From Lineus longissimus (taxonomy: Eukaryota > Nemertea > Pilidiophora > Heteronemertea > Lineidae), in the NCBI RefSeq assembly GCF_910592395.1, contig NC_088317.1:4588001-4652000 (forward strand): DNA of 64,000 bases, in the 5' to 3' direction. Of this stretch, positions 53,128-64,000 are shown in pieces. The notes below the pieces were generated by a model. It saw only the letters and a list, made by a program, of their open reading frames with translations, was not told the origin of the DNA and did not search any database. Position numbers and translations under genes: made by a program. The stretch's first letter is position 1. Each line of letters starts with the position of its first letter.

Positions 53128-56100
53128 TGGATTATCTTCTTCTTTGGAATACAGCTACCTTTGGATATCGTTCTGTTTGGCAGACACTTTAAAAGAGGCA
53201 AGTATAGTTTTATGCAACTTTCTTCAAATTTCCCTGTTTTCCTGGTTGCAGATTTGCAGAATCGTCACAAGTATATCTCGAAGCTACTTTTCTCTTATAT
53301 CAACTCCTCTACGTTTCTACTTTGTAAATCTGCTCTGACTGCAGATGTTTTTTTCTAGCAGTTTCTTTCAGTGATATATATTTTTGTTTTTATCAAATTG
53401 CTATGTGGCTGATGGCCTTTCGCCAGGGTAGCTAGCTCGACGGAACCACCACGTGGGATCTCTCGGTGAAGCAGCACTATAAAGCGGACCTGTTTCAATG
53501 AAGAGCCCATTGCTGAGTTTTCATTCGTGCTGTCATCTGAACTGATAGTTGCTGAGAGGTGACTTTGTCATATGAATATCTGACTTCAGTTGTTTAACCG
53601 GTAGTGACGCTAATCACATTCGTAACATTTGATCATTGAACAGCTGAAGTGTGTACGTTGTCTGTCGTGTTGGTGTGTCAATGGTTTTGTTGAAAGGTTG
53701 TGTATATGTTACATCATTCTTGTATTTTCATTTTTTGAAATATATATTTAACGATTCCTCCAGCGCCATGTATGACACTTCCGGTGTAATATTTTTGAGT
53801 GTTTCTGTTTTTGAGTGTTTCCCCTCATTGTTTGGGAACGCTCAAAAATAGATTGACAAGTTTTTCTGTGTATCCCCCCTATTTAAAAGTCGTGGTCTCT
53901 CTAGCTGCCTATTGTTTGGAAACACTGACACATGGGAAACAACCACAGATGTTACACCGGTTTCAGGTAGGCCCTTTACATCGAGTAAGATATAAACGCC
54001 AAAGGCTTTCACTGTCCTCAACCTGTTGGGGCTTGACAGCAAATTCGAAGAAGCAGATAAGAAGAAGAAGATGAAGAAGGCTAATTGCTAGAACTGTCAT
54101 GCTAAGGGCTAGCGTTATCTAACGATTTCAACAAATTGCGGCTATGAGCCGTTACTTCAGATTTGCTGACCCCAGATTACTGACAAACCTGCATCATTTT
54201 AGTGCTCATCTTATAGTAGACACCGGGTAGATTTGATACGGGAACATCAAAGGAAAACCTTGTCTAAAAGTTATGACTTTCACTGTACGATAGCTCTAGC
54301 TGTTGGCTCCCAACGGTGATCTGCAATCTCAAAGCCAAAATTGATTAAAAATGCTCATCAAATGAATGTGACACAATGCAAATGACGCGTGATTGTCTTC
54401 ATCTTGTCTTGATTACAGGGCAGGTCGAGGTACCATATGGACATATTTTATCGGAGAGCTAGCTTGGCTGGGGTAGTGATCTTTAGAGGTTGTCCTTACT
54501 GGAGAAAGAGTGGGAATCTTCTAAAACATGACGAATGACTTTTACTAAGTTTGGTGACCACTTGCTTTTTAAGGCACCGTATTACGCGTCGATTTTACGC
54601 AGGACATACATGTATATATGTGTTTCATTTTGACGCTATTTCAATTTAGGATAGGGTGCGACGATTATCTTAACCGGAATCCAAGCGAGAATCATGTCCG
54701 GAACTTTGACTAATTTCTAATACGACTTTCTTATTAGGCTGTCATAAGAATCCTTTTAAGAATATGCACAAGAATTCTCAAGAATCACAGAAGTCGTATC
54801 TCTTGTCGTTCGTGAGGGTATTGGCATGGCTGATACTTATGGATATGTGGAGGTTTATCTAGGGGCAGTCCGTTTCGACATCCGATTCATACTTTCTGAT
54901 GTTAGGGGAGGGACAAGTCGGGTCCACTGCGTCTACTGCGTCAAGAGTGTAGTGATAGTGTGCGCTGTACGATTTTCGACTACCTCAGAACGAGTTGTGA
55001 GCAGCAGTGCAAAATGGTCGACCAAAGCTTTTTGCGAGGTAAGTCATGGAGGAACATGTCGATCATCTCTGTGAGGGAGTGCTCAGTGTAGAACACCGAC
55101 ACTAAGGAATTTGACTTGAATGGAAAACGAAGATTTGCAAATGAAAGCCACCATCGTCTTATTCTAATCCATCATTTCCTAATTAAATTGAAAATTTCTC
55201 AAAAGAACAAAAGCTATAGGGGTGAGAAACTGGCTCAAGAACTCCATCTTGTCATAATTACAGACCGGGAAGCCATCTTGCATTCAAGAGCGAAAATCCC
55301 CAGATAATATTACTCGGCGACCAAATGAACAACAAAAGGCGCGATGTGTAACCCGCGTGTTGCTATTGTGGTCGCTTGTCACCGCCTGTCTGTTAGCGCT
55401 AAACAATGCCCGAGATAATTGCAGTTAATTTCTTGGCAGACGAGTGCAATATTCAGTCTCTGTACCAGCCGTTCACCCTCTTGCATCTAACTAGCATACG
55501 CTATTCCATTTAGGAACAAAGAGAACGGCAACAGACTAGTCACGAAAAATGACATTTCCTCTGAATTCCGACCTTCGTTACGAGTGAAATCATGTCTATC
55601 GTGTTTCATGTAATAACGTCAATTGATATTAGCCCAGGAAGAGGGCTATTTCTCAGGTGTTTCCTGGGGAAACTATTGAATATGTCCAACACAATCAGCG
55701 GAACATGAAAAAAATACTCGCGCTATTCGGTGCTGAAATTGAAATCTTAACAGAATTTCGGACACGGGGGTGTACCATGGCAACACTGCAAGATGTACCG
55801 GATCAAAGTTTTGACACACCAGTTACAACGTTTTTACGTGGATGTGCTAGTGGATCGCCTGTTGTAGACTGACACCCTCGGTTATTCTACCCCAACTGAA
55901 AACCTCCTTTCACGAGTGTTGTCAGTTGGGGTGGCGTTATAATCGATTGATAGGGGTGATCGATCTGTTGATTGATTGATGCTGCATCTTCATGTACCTG
56001 TGAGCTGACCTTATCAGTATATGGTTTTACATGATATTTCAAATCTCTGTCATCTCTGCAGCCATTGAGAGTATGGTGAACCTCTACAAGAACGTTGCTT

Positions 56101-57120
56101 TTTGTACAAGTGAAATCATAGTGGTTAACCTTTCAATAGTTTATTGAACAGACAGCGAATTGACCTGATGGCTGGGTGCGGCTAGGTCTATTCAAGTCAC
56201 ACGTTCAGCATCTCCCTGTTGGTCTAGCTAAGCTACGGTCGTCACGACGCTGGCTTGGCTAATTGTCCGCGCTTTGTATAAGGGCGTGATCCGCGCCATG
56301 GCAGCGCCTTTCAAACGTCAGTCAAGAGAAGCGAGGCAGCACAAAAGCCTGAATACCCGAGACTCCGACATTCATCATCCGGCAAGTAAATTTGATATGG
56401 TAATGGTAATAAATTTTGTGTTTATGTATACCCTCACTTCTCCTCTGATAATACAAGGATTTATCTCTCGAACCCATCGTCGTCTTTCTATAGAAGTCGT
56501 GTGTACAAACATCGAACGCTGACAAAGGATGGCGCTAACACCAATACAACCGGAGTCAGCCGATGATTGCTAGGGGTATTCGATATGTGCCAACGCATTC
56601 AGAATGGACATTTACTGTTTAATACAGAGCCAAAGCCCTGAATGACCATGTGATTTATTGGTCACGAACTATTCAATGCGTCATCAAGTAGTTGCTCCAG
56701 CTCTGAAGAGAAATATACGCCGGTCTCCGCAACTATTGTCCGGCGTGTCGGAGCTCTGAATACGAAGATGCCCATTCAATCAACTCCATTATTCGGAGCC
56801 AGCAAGGGGCGGCGTTGATTTCTCTGGTCGAGGCGGCCAGCGTGGCGTGTACGACATGAGCAGATGAATCAAACTATAGTCATGCTGAGGGGAGACATAT
56901 AGACGATGAATTATGATATGATGACGAAAATCGTTTTCAAATCTCGAAGGAAGCGCTGGGTCGTCTAAGAGTTGTTAAAAGGGTGGTTTCGACAGATTTT
57001 TACAGCCATTCTTTACAATCACTAGTTCTGATTTATGCTCTATTTCTTTCCTAAAATAGAAACCTAGGGACTATCGTCAGAGGCTTACGGTTGAAACGAT
57101 AACTCTGGTCGTAAACGATG
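53128..57120. other. Gene-poor spacer
   Basis: No coding exon recognised. Near 54040-54080 an aag-rich tail (aagaagaagaagatgaagaagg) may end a degraded SINE. Nothing else nameable. Confidence 0.45.
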
Positions 57121-57768
57121 CCGGTCCCTGGAAGTAAGTTGCCCTCGGTCGAATATGATGTCAACAGGCATACGCCAATCTCTGGAAGTTCGTTGCCCTT
57201 GGTCGTATTTGGTGACAAGAGTCGTATGCCGATCTCTGGAAGTTCGTTGCCCTTGGTCGTATTTAGTGACAAACGTTGTATGCCGATCTCTGGAAGTTCG
57301 TTGCCCTTGGTCGTATTTGGTGACAAGAGTCATATGCCGATCTCTGGAAGTTCGTTGCCCTTGGTCGTATTTGGTGACAAGTGTCGTATGCCGATCTCTG
57401 GAAGTTCGTTGCCCTTGGTCGTATTTGGTGACAAGAGTCGTATGCCGATCTCTGGAAGTTCGTTGCCCTTGGTCGTATTTGGTGACAAGTGTCGTATGCC
57501 AATCTCTGGAAGTTCGTTGCCCTTGGTCGTATTTGGTGACAAGAGTCGTATGCCGATCTCTGGAAGTTCGTTGCCCTTGGTCGTATTTGGTGACAAGAGT
57601 CGTATGCCGATCTCTGGAATTGCGTTGCCCTTGGTCGTATATGGTGACAACAGTCGTATGCCGATCTCTGGAAGTGCGTTGCCCTTGGTCGTATGTAATG
57701 CCAACAGGCGTTTGTCGATCTCTGGAAGTGCGTTGCCATTGGTCTTATATAATGGCGACAGGAAGTTT
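57121..57768. repeat. 54-bp minisatellite, twelve copies
   Basis: The unit contains tctggaagttcgttgccctt and gtcgtatttggtgacaagag. Twelve units exactly fill 648 bp, with the most uniform copies in the centre. As 54 is divisible by three, long frames stay open on both strands (18-residue repeats such as MPISGSSLPLVVFGDKSR). I treat these as by-products. Confidence 0.95.
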
Positions 57769-60639
57769 ATCGCCTTTTATCATATAAAGGCAGATCCCTA
57801 AGGCATAGTTTTCTTTGCTCGCTAAGCAGTAAAGAAGGTGAATGTTTGATGGAAGGTCGTTGCCGTTGGTGGTAGGATAGTTATACCCATCTTAGAGTTC
57901 GTTGTCCTTACCCGTGTGATATATCTGTAGGCGTATGCCTATGCCAGGGAATATTGTCCTCAGCAGTATTACATAAAATATATAATTTTATAGGCGTATA
58001 AAGAAAGAATAAAACTTTTTTGAAGATCAAATAAGTTTCAGTTTATTTGTTATTATGTTTCAAGGGAAGCAAATTATTCTGTTGAAACAATGAAATTGCT
58101 ATTAGCCGTGAGACATTTCATTCATTCTCCCATATATTCACCATCATATTTACCATGCATTGAGTAAGCTATTCGGGTGATGTCACAAAACAAAAATATA
58201 CATGTAGCTGCGACACCGACCTCACAGGAATTCAGTCTCCAAAGCAAACATGATATGCAATCATAGTAGGATGGCCTCACCACAGTACTATCACTGCGCT
58301 GGAGTATGAGAGCATCCCCAAAGCCCAATTAGCACCTCGCGGACAAATCCGTGCAAAATGTTGCACAAGATATCTGTCAGAATCAGAATCAACACACTTT
58401 CACTTCTGAGAGAGAAATCATTGTGAATAGCCTGTTGCGAAAGGCTTTTCAAATTGAACAATACCGCTATTGTGATAGCCTGATTTCATCAAACAATGGT
58501 TGCATTCAGAAAGCGTCCTCAGCGTTAAAATCAGGTGTTTTCTACGATATTTATATAACAGGTGTGGCACTTTGTGATTTACTTGCATTGTGCGTGTCCA
58601 GCCACCGGGCTGGATGCATTACAAACTGCTCGAGGGATAAGGCGAAGGTATCATTTTGTAAATTGGTTGGCGATGTAATCTTTTGTTGGTCGTGGCGTCA
58701 ACTTTTTCAATCCTTCTAAGGCTGCTTCAGGGGTTTGAAACCGTACATTTGAAGAATTGTTCGGTAGGAAAATGGAAATGCAGTTACTGGTTGACCATTT
58801 TGGCTGAACCTTGAAACCCTAAAGCAACTTCTAATTCAAAATGAAGTGAGTACCAATTGAAAACCTGGGAGGATGTTCTCTGGATAAGAAGGAACGGACT
58901 CCCACCCTTGAAATTGGCATTCGCTTAGTTTTCACAGAGTCCTAATTGCTGGAGGATTTCAAGTTCTAGCCAAAATGATGGTGCATATGGTCAACCCTCA
59001 AGATACAAATGACAAGAAATGAAAGGGCTGGTCGTGTGAGTCTGACAGAGGAGTCATCACTTCTGTTGAGAGCAGAATGAGAGAGTCTTCTATTTTTATA
59101 AAATCTGTCTCTTCTGTCTAATGAATCGTTGCAAAGGAGGCTTATTTATTCGGCAGTACTGAAAGTGTCTATATTGGTACCAACAGATATTTTCTTTCAG
59201 ACACCACTAAAAAAGGAAAGGGTTGCTCATTATCTAGTCGAGATGTATCCTTTAAGACACTAATGAAAAGGAACGAGTTGGGGAACGCGACATCTGTTGT
59301 CGATTGCCTTTTCTGACCATGTAAGACGTGATGTATGCTTGTGTAGCGTCAGATATTTCGCTGTTCAGATATTATTCATCATTGGAAGGGTATTGTGATT
59401 CTGACAGCGGAGTCACTGCCTCTGTTGAGAATATAACAAGAGGATGACAAAAGCATCTTCTATGTTTTAGTGGCGCATTTGAATAGACCAGTGTGCATCA
59501 TATTGTAGATCAGGTTACAACCTTTCAAGACTAGAATTCGGGCATTTGAGATGCATTGTTTGTGAATAAAGGATGTATGAATAAGCTGCCATGAGTGAAT
59601 AGGCTTTTAATGAAACGGGTGTTCTGATTGATGTCTTCGCGCTGTGAGCGGTCTGGAGTCTGAAGGCAGCGTGGGGAGGAGGGAGGATGGTATTGGTGAT
59701 GATGCGGGTTCAGGTGATGCTGGTAGAATCTTGCTCTGGATTCATGCAGGATAAAGGTTTAGACGATTTGCTTGATCTACACTCTTAAAATCAATTACTA
59801 AAAATAACTTTTTTAGAGTAATTTTGTACTGATCTGGTAGTTCCTAGTGCGCTGACTGTGAAATTTGTTTTTTCAACTATCGAAATACATGTAGTAATTC
59901 TTAACCATTTTAATGTTTTTATTACTTTGTTAACTGGAACAACTAATCAATGGTTAGTTTCACCTTAGAGTAGGCTGGTTACTCTAAGGTTTCACTACTA
60001 CATGTATTTTTACTAATTTCCGTTTCGCAGTTTCCACAGATTTCGCTGAATAGTCAGGCTGTTCACCAGTTGGTTTTTCAAATGGAAGCGCGATGACTCG
60101 GTTTCTGCTTCGAAAAGCAGCCAACAGCCGTAAAAACGAGATTTCTGCACAATTTTATACCTATTCATATTTCGTGGGTACATTCAGAGATCGTTCTTTC
60201 AAACAGAACCCTGGACAAACTAATGACTTTTCTCTCATGATATGGGAGTTCCTATTCATTGACATAACAATACGTTTTTCCCATACAACAATCCACACGA
60301 TGTGATATAATGCATATTCCTCGTGGCTTAGTGACATTATCACTGTATTCAGCTCGATAACCCCACAAACAAAAAAGTTTTTGTCTTCCAAACAATATCG
60401 CCCGATGCAGCTAGTAAACCATTAGGGTCCGTTTGTTTTCCTTTTGCACCCCATTCTTTTCAGCAAGCCACTACAATGACCCAACGACAGAAAGATCCAT
60501 ATACTATGATATAAAATATGTTTCTAGCTTGTGTCTGTTTCCCAACTACAATAGCTACTGATGAGAGCATTGTATTGGCGGCTGTGTTATAGCTTTCACT
60601 TTTGTAACCGGGCTTTTCATTGTAAATGTTGTATTGATG
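57769..60639. other. Gene-poor spacer with weak repeats
   Basis: Diverged pieces of the 54-bp unit continue to about 57960. About 59033-59110 and 59392-59470 are diverged direct copies (tctgacag.ggagtcac, ctctgttgaga, catcttctat). A perfect 11-bp stem hairpin lies at 59962-59990 (accttagagta..tactctaaggt). No gene seen. Confidence 0.5.
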
Positions 60640-61085
60640 GCTCGGCCGTGGAGGCTGCGTTGGGACTGCTGGTTTGGGTTGTTAAGACTGCCAGATCGGT
60701 TGCCAATCCTGTCATGGACTTCTTAATCGGTTGGCAAGGTTGTAATGGATTGCCGAATCTGGCAGATCAGCAGTTTTGGTTGTTATGGACTATCATACTG
60801 GTAATTGTTGCTATATCAGTTGACTTGGCTGTAATTGATGGTAGATCAGTCTAAACTGGCTGTAATTGATGGCCAGATCAGTAGACTGGCTATAATTGAT
60901 GGCCAGATCAGTAGACTGGCTGCAATTGATGGTAGATCAGTACAAACTGGCAATTAATTGATGACCAGATCAGTAGACTGGCTGTAACTGATGGCCAGAT
61001 CAGTAGACAGGGTGAAATTGATGGCCAGATCAGTAGACTGGCTGTAACCGATGGCCAGATCAGTAGACTGGCTGCAATTGTTGAT
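60640..61085. repeat. 30-bp minisatellite, degenerate on its left side
   Basis: gatggccagatcagtagact joined to ggctgtaattgatgg recurs with a period near 30 bp from 60838 to 61075, with shorter units lacking a few bases. Before 60838 older copies (cagatcggttg, gatcagcag) fade out. Confidence 0.9.
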
Positions 61086-64000
61086 TATATAAGTGAAGTT
61101 ATTTTGGCCTGCTTGATGAAGATCAGTTGGCTGTTAATAATTGTTAGGCGGATCACCCAACTATAGCAGAGAAAATGAACTATATGTAATGATAGGGCTG
61201 CTATATCGGTTAAGTTATTTTAAAAAATGTTTCCGCATTTCAGTTTCATCTACTAAATCAGCTAAAAACAGAATATTGAATTTTTTTCGTAGTCATGTCT
61301 GCTATACTAGTCGACCATCAAGCTTCCATGGAGGCACACACCACATCTTTCTCGACGCAATATATTCACAGTCTGGGCGTATAACAAAAGCAGCCAGTTT
61401 TCCATTGTTCCTTTAACAATCTTGTACTTATTCGTATTAAGATGGCCGATCAATTCGCATTGTTACCTTCCTCGTCGATAAAGTATGAAAGGAGCGCTTC
61501 GTTCCAAACTCTTTACAGTAGAGTGCACATTGTGAGCTTGAATTGTTGCTTTTCAGACGTGATTATTAGCTCAGCAATTTCGCCAAGAGAGAAAGGCTTG
61601 GCTTTCATTGTGCGATGGCTCTGCTCTAAAATAGATGCTATTATAAAATGTATGAATTATCATAATTGTATTTCGCATTAGGCACGTTTGGCAATACACC
61701 AGAACTCGGAAAAAGTTCACGTCACGTCTATGTCACAGCAATTCAATACCCTAGTGACAGTCAGCGCTACATATCGGCGGTTGTAATTTTGCTGTTAACC
61801 TACGCTACCCTGTTCGCACCAAAATTTCCAATTGAGAATGCACTTTGCAGAATCTGACTCAGCGTGTGACCCAAAGTTTCTGCGAGTCCTTGGAAGGCGA
61901 TGTTGATTTACTGAAAAATCATAGATGCCAAAAAGGTCATATCAACTTATCCGGTCGATGCTATCTTCGAAACAAACTTCTTTGGCATAACAGTGGAGGT
62001 TTGCATAGCGGTAGTCTGTGCGAAATTCGTCTGACGCACCCGTTGGTCTGTCACAGACCGGAAGTATCAAACATCAACAAGCTCTCGCTCATGCGCAGCG
62101 GCATCTCATTACCTAGCAACAAAAGGCTTTGTAAACATCCCGTCTCTGTTCGCCATCAGCTTTCCGTCAAAAACAATTACCCACACAATGGACATCTTTT
62201 TACATGGCTGTCATTCTAGCCAAATGATGTTTTCGTTACCTTCGGTTTATGTTGCGTATTTTATTCGCTTCCTGGCCGGAGTTGTCGGCTGCACAATAGA
62301 GACTTGCTTCCGCGAAAGCAACATTGGTAATTGGCTGACTTGCCTTGATTTAGGTTCGTGTTGAGGCAGCTTGCCGATTTCTGCTCAACGGCAAAGCTAC
62401 CATAAAGGAATAAACATAACGGATTAACTCCTGGTTACGTTGATACCAAGATTGACTCGCTTATGTTTTTGATAAGATTGTGAATACCATATCATATACT
62501 ATAGAGGTAGACAGACTTGTCTACCAGCTGGTGACTGTCAAAGTAGTATACATGCACCATAAGGAAAAACACATATTAAATCATTCACACTTGGTCATGC
62601 AATCATTTTAAACCATAATTAGTAATGTCGCGAAGTCGCGAGGCAGATAAACCTAATTGGCACCTAACCGCAGCGGCACTCTAAAAACAGCTCATCCCGC
62701 CTAGGAGGAGGAATGCTACCTGGATAATGACTGCGGCAGGCTTAAAGATGCCAACCAACATATACTTCTCAAACCAATCCATTATTATCACAAACCTCTG
62801 CCGCGCCGCACGCTATGAGCCAACGCCAATATTAGAACTGAAACCACCATTTACGCTTAACTTCTTTGTAATGGCAACCACACTTTCACAGACGGTCTTT
62901 TGCCAGCCTGTATCGCTCCTAATGAATTATAGAACTTCGCTGGTCGTCGATTTCTCGTCTTTTGTGACACAGGCTGGCTTTATCAGCGTCATTTGACGAG
63001 CTATGTGTGTCGGTGAAAGGCGCATTGTGCCCGCTCAAAGACCACCGTAATTGCGAGAAGTTATGAATTTCTGCAAATTTCAATAAACAGGGGAAATAGG
63101 CTTGCTTGTTGAATGTAAGACGTATGGGGGGACAAAGGGTGAAGGAGACTGACTTCTTGAGATGTGATGAGATATGGATGGAGGGTTAGGGTGCCGTTCT
63201 TAGAGGCAGGTTGCTTTGGGCAATTCATAATTGGGTATTTGGTTGAGAAGCAGGAAGGTGGTTCGTAAAATGGGATCTACCGTCGTCGCGTTTTGGCTAT
63301 GATGCACTTACCAGTCAAGAGCTATCGACACATTGAGAGGTAACCCCATTTTAGACTCTTTTACAGTTCTTACCAACTTCTCCTCTGACCATGGCCGTTG
63401 AGGACGGTGACAGAATGGCGCCAGGTCTAATCTTGGTGTGTTAGAAAACTCCCTATGTCGATATGACCTCCCAATCGGGAAGTGTGATGACCACTCCCGA
63501 TGCGGCAATAGTTCGTTCCTGCTTACGACCAACTTTAGGGATGCAACGAAGTTGCGATCGTTCGTTTTTTTGAGGCTACTGCTATGGTATAAGGTATGAC
63601 GGGATATGTTTTGTAAGCAGCAGCCCTGCAGTTTGATATCTCATATGATGTACACACTGAAAAAAGATTATGATTAAAAAAATGGCTCAAAACTTCCAGT
63701 AACTTCTTTTCATAGTGAAGCGTGGCGTCCGCCAGTTTGTCTCCACGTGCCATCAAATACGATCCGTGGTTGAAAAAAGCAATTAAACCAAATCTTCATA
63801 ATTGGATCTTCGTAACACTGAGATTTGATAATCTCAACTGATGCGTCATTGCCGTAAAATGAGTAAACATCATATTGCTTCGCGGGAAGGTGGCCTGTAC
63901 ATAAAGGTAGTGTTGTAGTAAACACACTCAGAAATAAAGGTTTAGGAGCTTTTGATCGAATTACTTTATGGGTTTTTCAGCGAACACAGATATGCACCTC
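61086..64000. other. Gene-poor spacer to the window end
   Basis: No exon or RNA gene could be supported apart from a SINE fragment at 62636-62735. Open frames such as 61845-62219 (124 codons) lack domain features. Confidence 0.5.
62636..62735 (+). mobile_element. SINE 3' fragment
   Basis: aaacctaattggcacctaac, cagcggcac, gctcatcc and ggaggaggaatgctac match in order the 3' part of the intact SINE at about 37575-37665. The head and tail are missing. Confidence 0.8.

Noticed and set aside
57051-57801. Frames of up to 227 codons encoding 18-residue repeats
   Set aside because: By-product of the 54-bp array; open on both strands in several frames.
58351-58719. 122-codon frame
   Set aside because: No domain, no splice context; length is plausible by chance in AT-rich spacer.
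61845-62219. 124-codon frame
   Set aside because: No recognisable motif and no supporting gene structure.

Overview
This is nuclear DNA from an intron-rich invertebrate animal. Genes are split by introns of about 80 bp to 3 kb with GT..AG borders. The recognisable proteins are animal families: calpain-5, INTS6, RPP38, RNASEH2B and an ANKRD34-like protein. The spacers carry tRNA-derived SINEs, TTAA-flanked MITEs, Tc1/mariner-like MITEs and many minisatellites. The mix suits a marine deuterostome or lophotrochozoan, but the sequence alone does not fix the phylum. No operon, CRISPR array or prokaryotic feature was seen.

Layout. 1-8.5 kb: calpain-5-like cysteine protease on the minus strand, 12 coding exons plus a possible cassette, full catalytic triad. 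9.9-11.1 kb: two-exon mitochondrial ADP/ATP carrier, minus, with a histidine-rich N-terminus. 12.9-23.4 kb: complete 16-exon Integrator subunit 6 gene, plus. 25.5-27.6 kb: six-exon RPP38 (RNase P/MRP subunit), minus. 28.0-31.7 kb: ten-exon RNase H2 subunit B, plus, head-to-head with RPP38 across 362 bp. 35.4-36.6 kb: ANKRD34-like ankyrin protein, minus. 40.2-42.2 kb: unrecognised coiled-coil protein, minus. 42.2-64 kb: no gene I can defend; it holds minisatellites, a tRNA-like relic and SINE pieces.

Each exon chain for calpain, the carrier, INTS6, RPP38 and RNASEH2B was built by hand. Phases agree at every junction and the summed lengths are whole codons: 649, 319, 904, 253 and 314 residues. 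These models are therefore firm, although untranslated exons are unknown.

How the genes relate. Three adjacent genes act on RNA or RNA:DNA hybrids: INTS6 (snRNA and nascent transcript processing), RPP38 (tRNA/rRNA processing) and RNASEH2B (ribonucleotide removal). INTS6 and RPP38 converge; RPP38 and RNASEH2B share a divergent promoter. INTS6 and RNASEH2B are also neighbours in human 13q14.3, so their closeness here looks like ancient linkage. I found no clearly new multi-gene system. The most unusual things are the RPP38/RNASEH2B bidirectional promoter, the INTS6-RNASEH2B linkage, nested retroposons with intact target duplications, a 112-bp near-perfect hairpin, a tandem donor that could add 35 residues to calpain, a partial exon duplication in RPP38, and a uORF that overlaps the ANKRD34-like start codon.
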